DNA from: Candidatus Kuenenia stuttgartensis
Lineage (GTDB): Bacteria; Planctomycetota; Planctomycetia; Isosphaerales; Isosphaeraceae
Length of the DNA stretch: 5,274 nt
NCBI GenBank assembly: GCA_945872325.1
Contig: CAMBZY010000256.1
Span: forward strand, 1 to 5,274
Direction: 5' to 3'
Shown: positions 1 to 5,274 of the stretch, in pieces
Layout: the number at the start of each line of letters is the position of its first letter
Position numbering within the stretch: the stretch's first letter is position 1
Notes under the pieces: generated by a model
The model's input: only the letters and a program-made list of their open reading frames with translations
Database searches by the model: none
Told to the model about the DNA's origin: nothing
Made by a program: the position numbers and the translations under genes

Positions 1-1173
1 AAGTCGCAGGATTCAGGTGGTTTGTCGAAGCTTGATCAAGTCAGCCGTCGCAAGGATGCGGTTTTACTTTCGGAAATGGTGGATGAACGAGGCGTGCTTG
101 GGCTTGCGTCTAATGAAGTTGAGCCACTATTGGAAGGTAAGCCGGCAGCGGAGATGGCCCAGAAGCGGAAGAGTCTGGGAACTCTGAAGCAATCAGCTGA
201 TGCGATCGCCGTTCCGATGGCTCATACGTTGAAAGACGGTGCAAGCCGGGACCTGAAGGTTTACATCGCGGGTGACCCGAAAAAGCAAGGTGATCTTGCT
301 GTCCGATCATTTCCATCCGCCTTGACGGCAGGTCAGAAGCATGCGTTCAAGACCCATGGGAGCGGGCGATTGGAACTGGCCAACTCGATCGCATCGAAAG
401 AGAATCCCCTGACTGCCCGGGTCATCGTAAACCGCATCTGGGCAGGTCATTTCGGCACAGGCCTGGTTCGAACTCTGAACAATTTTGGTCAGTTGGGCGA
501 TCGCCCGAGCCATCCGGAATTGCTCGACACACTTGCGGTGGGCCTGATGGAATCCGGATGGTCGATGAAGGGCCTGCATCGCCAGATCATGCTCTCAGCC
601 ACTTATCAGCAGAGCAGTACGGGAGTGACAGGGAATCAGGAAATTGATCCTGAGAACCGTTATCTCTGGAAGATGAATCGAAGGCGATTGGAAGTGGAGC
701 CTTGGCGCGATTCCGTTCTGGCGGTTTCTGGCAAGCTCAACCGAGAGATTGGGGGGCCATCAAGCCGATTGACGGAAGATCATCGCCGGCGAACACTTTA
801 TGGATTTATCAGCCGTCACCAGTTGAACGACCTTCTGCGTCTGTTCGATTTCCCTGACCCGAATATTACAGCCGGTGAGAGGGCTGTGACCACGGTGCCT
901 CTTCAACAGCTTTTCGTCATGAACAGCGACTTCATGATCGCTCAGGCCAAAGCACTTGCGAAGCGGCTGACTCAGGATGCCGGCACCGATCCGGACCGGG
1001 TCACTCGTTGTTTTGCTCTGCTTTACGGTCGCTCTCCATCCAGCCTTGAACTGAAGTCTGCACTTGAGTTTATGGCGGCATCAAGCTCTGCGGAATCGGG
1101 TGATTCCCTGGCTCCTCTTGAACAATTCTGCCTGGCCATGCTGGGTACCAACGAATTCGCATATGTGGATTAA
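1..1173 (+). CDS. DUF1553 (PSD1) domain protein, C-terminal part; 5' end outside window
   Basis: The reading frame is open from the first base to TAA at 1171-1173, giving 390 visible residues. Family members usually exceed 700 residues (often cytochrome-like PSCyt1, then DUF1549, then DUF1553), so the N-terminal half is missing and the TTG at 22 is not a credible start. Counting from base 1, family hallmarks are GSGRLELA (120-127), LTARVIVNRIWAGHFGTG (137-154), NFGQLGDRPSHPELL (161-175), a segment around RRLEVEPWRDS (228-238), LFDFPDP (281-287) and TTVPLQQLFVMNS (297-309). The protein ends in the typical NEFAYVD. No heme-binding CxxCH is visible in this portion. The molecular function of the family is not established. 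It is commonly encoded beside a DUF1501 gene, as here, with only 6 nt between them, so the two are probably co-transcribed and translationally coupled. Family assignment is firm; any role in polysaccharide use is inference. Confidence 0.93.
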   Translation, partial: KSQDSGGLSKLDQVSRRKDAVLLSEMVDERGVLGLASNEVEPLLEGKPAAEMAQKRKSLGTLKQSADAIAVPMAHTLKDGASRDLKVYIAGDPKKQGDLAVRSFPSALTAGQKHAFKTHGSGRLELANSIASKENPLTARVIVNRIWAGHFGTGLVRTLNNFGQLGDRPSHPELLDTLAVGLMESGWSMKGLHRQIMLSATYQQSSTGVTGNQEIDPENRYLWKMNRRRLEVEPWRDSVLAVSGKLNREIGGPSSRLTEDHRRRTLYGFISRHQLNDLLRLFDFPDPNITAGERAVTTVPLQQLFVMNSDFMIAQAKALAKRLTQDAGTDPDRVTRCFALLYGRSPSSLELKSALEFMAASSSAESGDSLAPLEQFCLAMLGTNEFAYVD

Positions 1174-1179
1174 ACGACC

Positions 1180-2571
1180 ATGAATGAACAATTGATCAAC
1201 AGTCGGTATCCGTTCATGTCGCGTCGGGAAGTGCTCGCGCGGACCGCTGCAGGGTTTGGGATGCTGGGGCTGGCAGGTGTCTGTGGGGCTGATCAGCAGC
1301 CATCAGGCTCCGACTCGTCTGAAAATCCGCTGAGCCCGAAGGTTTCGCACTTTCCAGCCAAGGCCAAGCACGTCATCTTCCTGTTCATGAATGGTGGTCC
1401 ATCGCATGTGGACACATTCGACCCTAAGCCTGAACTCGAGAAGCAGGCGGGCAAGCAAGCGTCGAACGGCAAGGGGAAATATCTCGCATCCCCATTTAAG
1501 TTCAGCCGTTATGGCCAGAGTGGTATCGAGGTCAGTGAGTTGTACCCTCACGTGGGTAAAACGATCGACGATATCTGCGTTTTGAGGTCCATGTATACAA
1601 GCACGCCGAACCATGAACCGGGCCTGTTCATGATGAATTCAGGCAGCCAGCAGCCGATTCGGCCGAGCCTTGGCTCATGGCTGACGTATGGGCTTGGGAC
1701 TGAAAATCAGAATTTGCCGGGCTTTGTGGTACTTTGCCCTGGCAAGCCCGTGGTTGGGCCAGCCCTTTGGTCGAACAGCTTTTTGCCTGGCATTTATCAG
1801 GGTACTCACGTCAACAATTCGAACCTTGATCCAGAAAAAGTCATTGGTCACCTGAAGAACACGTCCGTCAGCAGCACATCCCAGCGCCGTCTGCTTGATC
1901 TGATGCAGAAGATGAATCAGAGCCACATGGATCAGAGGCCTCAGGATAATCAGCTTGAAGCCCGAATTCAATCGCTTGAAATTGCTTACAGGATGCAGTC
2001 AGAGGCTCAGGAAGCGTTTGATATTCGTCGCGAAACATCTGCCACTCGTGACCTTTACGGCAAGGGCGAGTTTGCGGATGGGTGTATGATCGCCAGACGT
2101 CTCGTGGAGCGAGGCGTGCGCATGGTGCAACTCTACTACGGCTCAGGCCAGCCTTGGGACGCTCACGGGAGCATTATGGATCATAAGCGAGATGCCATAA
2201 AAAGCGATCAGGCCATTGCAGGCTTGATCCATGATCTCAAGGCCCGGGGCCTGTTCAACGACACCCTGGTTGTGTGGGGTGGTGAATTTGGCAGGACCCC
2301 GACTGCCGAAGGCACCAACGGACGCAACCACCATGCCACCGGCTTCAGCATGTGGCTTGCCGGAGGCGGTGTAAAGGGTGGAATGACATTTGGAGCCACC
2401 GACGAGCTTGGCATGAAAGCCGTGGAAAATCGGATGAGTGTTCATGACCTCCATGCGACCATTCTGCACCTGATGGGCATGAATCACGAGAAACTCACGT
2501 TCCGCTACTCAGGCCGGGACTTTCGCCTGACTGATGTCCATGGAAACGTGGCTCACGAAATCATTGCCTGA
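1180..2571 (+). CDS. DUF1501 family protein with Tat signal (alkaline phosphatase/sulfatase-like fold)
   Basis: The protein has 463 residues, the usual family length. A twin-arginine leader is visible: SRREVLA (14-20), then a hydrophobic stretch ending near VCGA (about 34-37), so it is probably exported folded to the periplasm. Cys35 is not in a canonical lipobox. Family motifs in order are KHVIFLFMNGGPSHVDTFDP (63-82), WDAHG (326-330), VVWGGEFGRTP (364-374), NGRNHHATGFSMWLAGGG (380-397), HDLHAT (422-427) and the C-terminal YSGRDFRLTDVHG. DUF1501 belongs to the alkaline phosphatase-like superfamily. Conserved Asp, Glu and His in these motifs (for example D78, D327, H329, E369, H384, H385, H425) are candidate metal ligands, by inference only. 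The ATG at 1180 lies 6 nt after the upstream stop and has no clear Shine-Dalgarno, which suggests coupled translation. An in-frame ATG at 1216 (Met13) would still keep the RR motif. Substrate is unknown. Confidence 0.93.
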   Translation: MNEQLINSRYPFMSRREVLARTAAGFGMLGLAGVCGADQQPSGSDSSENPLSPKVSHFPAKAKHVIFLFMNGGPSHVDTFDPKPELEKQAGKQASNGKGKYLASPFKFSRYGQSGIEVSELYPHVGKTIDDICVLRSMYTSTPNHEPGLFMMNSGSQQPIRPSLGSWLTYGLGTENQNLPGFVVLCPGKPVVGPALWSNSFLPGIYQGTHVNNSNLDPEKVIGHLKNTSVSSTSQRRLLDLMQKMNQSHMDQRPQDNQLEARIQSLEIAYRMQSEAQEAFDIRRETSATRDLYGKGEFADGCMIARRLVERGVRMVQLYYGSGQPWDAHGSIMDHKRDAIKSDQAIAGLIHDLKARGLFNDTLVVWGGEFGRTPTAEGTNGRNHHATGFSMWLAGGGVKGGMTFGATDELGMKAVENRMSVHDLHATILHLMGMNHEKLTFRYSGRDFRLTDVHGNVAHEIIA

Positions 2572-2597
2572 CTTTTAGATATTTTCAGCTCACTCAC

Positions 2598-2603
2598 GAA
2601 GGA
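2598..2603 (+). promoter_or_regulatory. Probable ribosome binding site of the oxidoreductase gene
   Basis: GAAGGA matches the anti-Shine-Dalgarno complement and lies 12 nt before the ATG at 2616, somewhat farther than the usual 5-9 nt. It is the only purine-rich candidate in the 44-nt gap after the DUF1501 stop and supports ATG 2616 as the start. No hairpin or convincing promoter is seen in this gap, which is consistent with read-through from the upstream gene. Confidence 0.4.
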
Positions 2604-2615
2604 TGTTTCAGAATC

Positions 2616-3914
2616 ATGAAAAGCCCACTCAATCGCCGCCAATTCATTCAGTCCAGTAGCCTTTTCGGCGTTACCGCCATGGGCATTGCACGTGTTGCGT
2701 CATCCCGCGTTTTGGGAGCGAATGAGCGTCTGAATATCGGAGTGATTGGGGTTGGTGGGCGTGGTGCTGGCGATTTGGCCGGTGTGGCCCACGAAAATAT
2801 TGTGGCCCTTTGCGACGTTGATGACGACCGGCTTGGGGCAGCGTCCTCCAAGCACCAGTCTGCCAAAAAATACTCGGATTATCGCGAACTATTGCAGCAG
2901 AAAGACCTCGACGCCGTAGTGATCGCTACGCCTGACCATCACCACGCACCCGCTACGGTCAGAGCCTTGCGACGTGGCCTTCACGTCTATTGCGAAAAGC
3001 CTCTGACGCATACTGTTGAAGAAGCCCGTCTGATTGCAAAGCTTTCGGCTGAACATAAAGTGGCCACTCAGATGGGGACTCAGAATCACGAGCATCCTGG
3101 CTATCTCAGGCTGATTGAATTATTGCAGACAGGGGCCATTGGTCCGGTTCGCGAGGTGCATATCATCACCGATCGGCCCGGTACGTTCTGGACTCAGGGT
3201 ATGAATAAACCGACGTCCGTGCCGGCAGTTCCCAAGGGGCTGCACTGGAACGAGTGGCTTGGGCCTGCTGAGGATCGGCTTTATCATCCGGATTACGTTC
3301 CATTTCGATGGCGTGGATGGTGGGATTTCGGCTGTGGGGCGATCGGCGACATGGCCATCCACTTGATGGACCCGTCATTCTGGGGTTTGAAGCTTGGTGG
3401 CCCCGTGAAGGTTTCATCGAAGGGCCCGTCTGTAAATCCTGTGAGTGGCCCGAAATGGATGGAGACCAAGTTCGAATTTGGCCCTCGGGGCGAGCTTCCA
3501 GCCGTGAACGTTTTCTGGTATGAAGGTGTGGCCAAGCCTCAGCCGGATATCGCAAAGGAACTCCCAATGAATGGATCGTTGTTCATTGGCGACAAGGGTC
3601 GGATTGCAATTGCGCATGACGGGTATCCGAAACTCCTTCCAGAAAAGGATTTTGAGGGATTCAAAGCACCCGCCCCATATTTGCCGGCATCGCCTGGGCA
3701 TCACCAGCAGTGGATTAACGCTTGTAAATCCGGCTCACCCACAGGGAGTCCGTTCAGCTATGCTGCTCCATTCACAGAAACGGTTTTACTGGGGAATGTT
3801 GCATATCGAACGGGTCAATCGATTGCATTTGATCCTGCAACAGGTAAGGTGACAAATGTGGAAACGGCGAACCAGTACCTCGGGAAAGCCTATCGAAAGG
3901 GCTGGGAAATCTAA
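2616..3914 (+). CDS. Tat-exported Gfo/Idh/MocA family oxidoreductase
   Basis: This is a 432-residue NAD(P)-dependent oxidoreductase-like protein. A twin-arginine leader NRRQFIQ (6-12) is followed by a hydrophobic segment and a likely cleavage site near VLGA (32-35). The Rossmann fold starts at once with GVIGVGGRG (42-50) and continues with ALCDVDDDR and ATPDHHHA (104-111). The EKP motif is at 127-129 (CEKPLT), where K128 is the family's usual catalytic/cofactor lysine. The C-terminal domain contains HWNEWLGPA, WRGWWDFGCGAIGDMAIHLMD and later GHHQQWI. D245 and H249 fit the conserved DxxxH pair of this family. Length and motifs match the large planctomycete subgroup of secreted Gfo/Idh/MocA proteins. 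Relatives such as Zymomonas glucose-fructose oxidoreductase are exported by Tat with a bound nicotinamide cofactor. A sugar or cyclitol substrate is plausible but cannot be named. The gene follows DUF1501 by 44 nt and appears to be the last of the unit, since a hairpin follows its stop. Confidence 0.95.
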   Translation: MKSPLNRRQFIQSSSLFGVTAMGIARVASSRVLGANERLNIGVIGVGGRGAGDLAGVAHENIVALCDVDDDRLGAASSKHQSAKKYSDYRELLQQKDLDAVVIATPDHHHAPATVRALRRGLHVYCEKPLTHTVEEARLIAKLSAEHKVATQMGTQNHEHPGYLRLIELLQTGAIGPVREVHIITDRPGTFWTQGMNKPTSVPAVPKGLHWNEWLGPAEDRLYHPDYVPFRWRGWWDFGCGAIGDMAIHLMDPSFWGLKLGGPVKVSSKGPSVNPVSGPKWMETKFEFGPRGELPAVNVFWYEGVAKPQPDIAKELPMNGSLFIGDKGRIAIAHDGYPKLLPEKDFEGFKAPAPYLPASPGHHQQWINACKSGSPTGSPFSYAAPFTETVLLGNVAYRTGQSIAFDPATGKVTNVETANQYLGKAYRKGWEI

Positions 3915-3927
3915 GTCATCTGGAATC

Positions 3928-3960
3928 AGGGCCCAAAACCTTAATATCCTTTTGGGCCTT
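3928..3960 (+). terminator. Hairpin terminator after the oxidoreductase gene (no U-tract)
   Basis: Bases 3928-3938 pair with 3950-3960 to form an 11-bp stem (AGGGCCCAAAA with TTTTGGGCCTT, one G-U pair) around an 11-nt loop. It begins 14 nt after the oxidoreductase stop and lies before the next gene. The base after the stem is A rather than T, so it is not a canonical intrinsic terminator. It could act as a U-tract-less terminator, a 3' end stabiliser, or a structure that sets off the downstream gene. Confidence 0.5.
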
Positions 3961-3983
3961 AAAATGAGTTGAACTGGTAAATT

Positions 3984-4781
3984 ATGAAGCGGATGAAAGT
4001 CATATCACGTGAATATAAAATCATGATGGATCATCGTTTATTCGTTGATCGGAAGTCGGCGATGATTGAGTTTTTGGCTGAAATCAAGGCTTTAGGCTTG
4101 CAACTTGGCTTGAATACGACAGATCAGGTGAGCAAGCCGAAGCGTCGGGAGGTGGTGTTTTTAGACACTCCGGATTTTTCTGTTTATTTGAATGGACTAA
4201 TATTTCGTCAGCGAACGGATCTAGATTTGAAGTTAACGGAATACACCTTAAAGGCACGTTCTCCGGACCGTTACCTGGCAGCGTCTGCGAATATCCAGCC
4301 AAATCATGAGCAAGAATCCGAAATCAAACTTGAGGAGGATATCAGCACTCCTTTTCAAGTCCGGTTTTCTCATTCCGGTAAATGTGCAGGGCCGGTGGAT
4401 CAGCCGAAAACGTTGGGTGAAGCCAGTCAGATGTTTCCTGGTCTTGGTGCTCTAAGGCGAGATGGCCAGATATGTTCGCCTGATATCAGGCTTCAGCCTG
4501 TGAATGCAATGACGGCTTTTGAGAGGGTGATCAAGGGTCCAAAGATTACGATTGGGGATGCGATTGCGGAGTCGGCGATTATTTTCTGGTCGAATGGCAA
4601 AGATGGCAGGCCCATGGTTGCTGAGTTCTCATTTCGATATGCAGACAAATCTGAAAACTATTCTGGAGAGACGGTAAAAGCGGCCAAGTTGCTTTATGAA
4701 TCCATGCAACGTCTGGACTGGTTCCTGCCTGATGGGAAGCCGAAAACGCAATTTGTGTATCAAGCCAATTCCAAAGCCTGA
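3984..4781 (+). CDS. Uncharacterised protein, divergent CYTH-like domain
   Basis: The protein has 265 residues, with no signal peptide or membrane segment, so it is probably cytoplasmic. Residues 57-77 (VVFLDTPDF, then NGLIFRQR) resemble the 'Y-F-D-T-P-D-x-x-L...G-x-x-L-R-x-R' pattern of CYTH/triphosphate tunnel proteins. TLKARSPDRY (88-97) fits the next basic strand, and ESEIKLEEDI (111-120) is acidic/basic alternating. C-terminal EFSFRY and KPKTQFVY are also compatible with tunnel strands. The usual N-terminal ExExK signature is not clear: only REYKIMMD is present there. CYTH members bind triphosphates or polyphosphate, with adenylate cyclase, thiamine triphosphatase and inorganic triphosphatase as examples; which applies here is unknown. 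The gene lies 69 nt after the cluster, beyond a hairpin, so it is probably expressed separately. A weak -10-like TAAAAT (3960-3965) has no matching -35. No clear Shine-Dalgarno precedes ATG 3984, and ATG 3993 is an alternative start. GC looks lower than in the upstream genes. Confidence 0.8.
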   Translation: MKRMKVISREYKIMMDHRLFVDRKSAMIEFLAEIKALGLQLGLNTTDQVSKPKRREVVFLDTPDFSVYLNGLIFRQRTDLDLKLTEYTLKARSPDRYLAASANIQPNHEQESEIKLEEDISTPFQVRFSHSGKCAGPVDQPKTLGEASQMFPGLGALRRDGQICSPDIRLQPVNAMTAFERVIKGPKITIGDAIAESAIIFWSNGKDGRPMVAEFSFRYADKSENYSGETVKAAKLLYESMQRLDWFLPDGKPKTQFVYQANSKA

Positions 4782-4836
4782 TGTGTTATTTGGAGTGGAG
4801 AGGGTTTTACGGTACCATTCGATCCGGAAGGTTGAA

Positions 4837-4860
4837 AAATCTGGCAACTCCAGCGGATTT
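4837..4860 (+). terminator. Weak imperfect hairpin between the CYTH-like gene and the tRNA
   Basis: AAATCTGG (4837-4844) can pair with CCA (4850-4852) and, across a 3-nt bulge, GATTT (4856-4860), leaving a 5-nt loop. It lies 55 nt after the CYTH-like stop codon and could end that transcript. There is no proper U-tract and the stem is interrupted, so support is slight. Nothing else recognisable is present in 4782-4860. Confidence 0.18.
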
Positions 4861-4864
4861 GTAC

Positions 4865-4893
4865 TTGAATCTTGATGGCATAACGATTAGACT
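4865..4893 (+). promoter_or_regulatory. Candidate sigma-70-type promoter of the tRNA gene
   Basis: TTGAAT (4865-4870) and TAGACT (4888-4893) are separated by 17 nt. Each matches 4 of 6 bases of the TTGACA and TATAAT consensus sequences. Initiation would fall near 4900, about 11 nt before the mature tRNA start, a sensible leader length. It is a pattern match only; neighbouring TTGATG and TAACGA are poorer combinations. Confidence 0.35.
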
Positions 4894-4910
4894 AATGCCT
4901 GCCAATCAAG

Positions 4911-4984
4911 GGGCGGTTAGCTCAGCTGGTTAGAGCGCCTGCCTTACACGCAGGATGTCGGGGGTTCGAATCCCTCACCGCCCA
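4911..4984 (+). tRNA. tRNA-Val (anticodon UAC)
   Basis: A complete 74-nt cloverleaf can be drawn. The acceptor stem GGGCGGT (4911-4917) pairs with ACCGCCC (4977-4983), and the discriminator base is A4984. The D stem is GCTC/GAGC around AGCTGGTTA. The anticodon stem CCTGC/GCAGG (4938-4942, 4950-4954) encloses the loop CTTACAC, with anticodon TAC at 4945-4947, which reads GUA and other valine codons. The variable region is 5 nt (ATGTC). The T stem GGGGG/CCCTC has one G-U pair and the loop TTCGAAT. The 3' CCA is not encoded, because TTT follows A4984, so it must be added by CCA-adding enzyme. It appears as a single gene with no second tRNA in the window. Confidence 0.97.
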
Positions 4985-5274
4985 TTTCCTTGTAAAGCAG
5001 GCACTTAGGTAAATGTTGAACTTTCCGTAAAATGTGTTCGGATCGACTTGCTGGCAGTATTTGCGAGCAAATCCTATGGACAGAACGAACGACCCATCCT
5101 ACTTTAAATCGTGTAGGGCATAGTGCTTACAGATTGGTAAACGGCACATGGAATTGTCAGAGTGCATGGCACAAGCCTGATGTCCCCTCAAGCCTCACAA
5201 ATGGGGGGCAATGTGTCACCTTTCAGAGCCCGAAGATGACTGTTTCCAGGTTTATCGATACCCAAAGGGCATGC
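4985..5274. other. Intergenic tail after the tRNA; no supported gene
   Basis: These 290 nt contain no long reading frame in any of the six frames. No intrinsic terminator with a U-tract is seen after the tRNA, and no copy of the tRNA 3' end that would mark an integrated element. An imperfect inverted pair, GTGCTTAC (5123-5130) and GTAA (5137-5140) with GCAC (5144-5147) beyond a 3-nt bulge, could form a small hairpin. A short frame is open from 5181 to the window end, with an ATG at 5211. It could be the beginning of another gene but is too short to judge. Confidence 0.6.
5059..5072. repeat. Short perfect inverted repeat (14 nt)
   Basis: ATTTGC-GA-GCAAAT is a 6-bp perfect dyad with a 2-nt centre, inside the non-coding tail after the tRNA. 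The geometry could suit a small dimeric regulator's operator. A single palindrome of this size also arises by chance in a few kilobases, and there is no identified downstream gene to regulate. It matches no operator consensus I can name. Confidence 0.25.

Noticed and set aside
22..24. TTG as the start codon of the first gene
   Set aside because: The frame is open upstream to base 1, and the DUF1553 family has a long N-terminal region that is missing here. The gene is better called 5'-partial.
1276..1290. Possible lipobox around Cys35 of the DUF1501 leader
   Set aside because: The sequence L-A-G-V-C places Val and Gly at -1 and -2, which does not fit the L-[AS]-[GA]-C lipobox; a Tat leader with ordinary signal peptidase cleavage fits better.
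1303..1614. 103-residue reverse-strand open frame inside the DUF1501 gene
   Set aside because: It is antisense to conserved coding sequence with no family motifs; it is explained as a shadow of the codon pattern on the + strand.
2143..2487. 114-residue reverse-strand open frame opposite the DUF1501 C-terminal motifs
   Set aside because: The + strand encodes the conserved WDAHG to HDLHAT region, so the opposite frame is incidental.
3166..3567. 133-residue reverse-strand open frame inside the oxidoreductase gene
   Set aside because: It lies wholly antisense to a well-supported gene, overlaps other antisense frames, and its composition (rich in Arg, Pro, Ser) shows no recognisable domain.
4774..5183. 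11-nt direct repeat AAGCCTGATGT at 4774-4784 and 5173-5183 flanking the tRNA
   Set aside because: A few repeated 11-mers are expected by chance in 5 kb. There is no extension of the match and no element genes between the copies.

Overview
The window most likely comes from a member of the Planctomycetota or a close PVC-superphylum relative. The evidence is the side-by-side arrangement of a DUF1553 (PSD1) protein, a DUF1501 protein with a twin-arginine leader, and a twin-arginine-exported Gfo/Idh/MocA oxidoreductase. These three families are strongly expanded in Planctomycetota and Verrucomicrobiota. Base composition is moderate: hand counts on single lines give roughly 50-60% GC in the first gene and 40-53% in the last one. 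Genus cannot be assigned from sequence alone.

Layout: all genes are on the + strand. Positions 1-1173 hold the C-terminal part of a DUF1553/PSD1 protein whose start lies outside the window. Only 6 nt later the DUF1501 gene begins (1180-2571). After a further 44 nt comes a Gfo/Idh/MocA-family oxidoreductase (2616-3914). The three look like one transcription unit, closed by a strong hairpin at 3928-3960. A separate gene (3984-4781) encodes an unassigned protein of 265 residues with CYTH-like motifs. It is followed by a short intergenic stretch with a candidate promoter, a clear tRNA-Val(UAC) gene (4911-4984), and 290 nt with no convincing gene.

How the genes may work together: DUF1553 and DUF1501 proteins usually occur as adjacent pairs in planctomycetes. 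DUF1501 belongs to the alkaline phosphatase/sulfatase-like fold, and both it and the oxidoreductase carry Tat leaders here. The cluster is therefore best read as an exported module acting in the periplasm, perhaps on carbohydrates. The substrate is unknown and the carbohydrate link is inference. The CYTH-like gene and the tRNA appear functionally unrelated to the cluster.

I found no CRISPR array, insertion sequence or phage gene, and no clear evidence of a new system. The points most worth a second look are the exported oxidoreductase paired with DUF1501 and the divergent CYTH-like protein.
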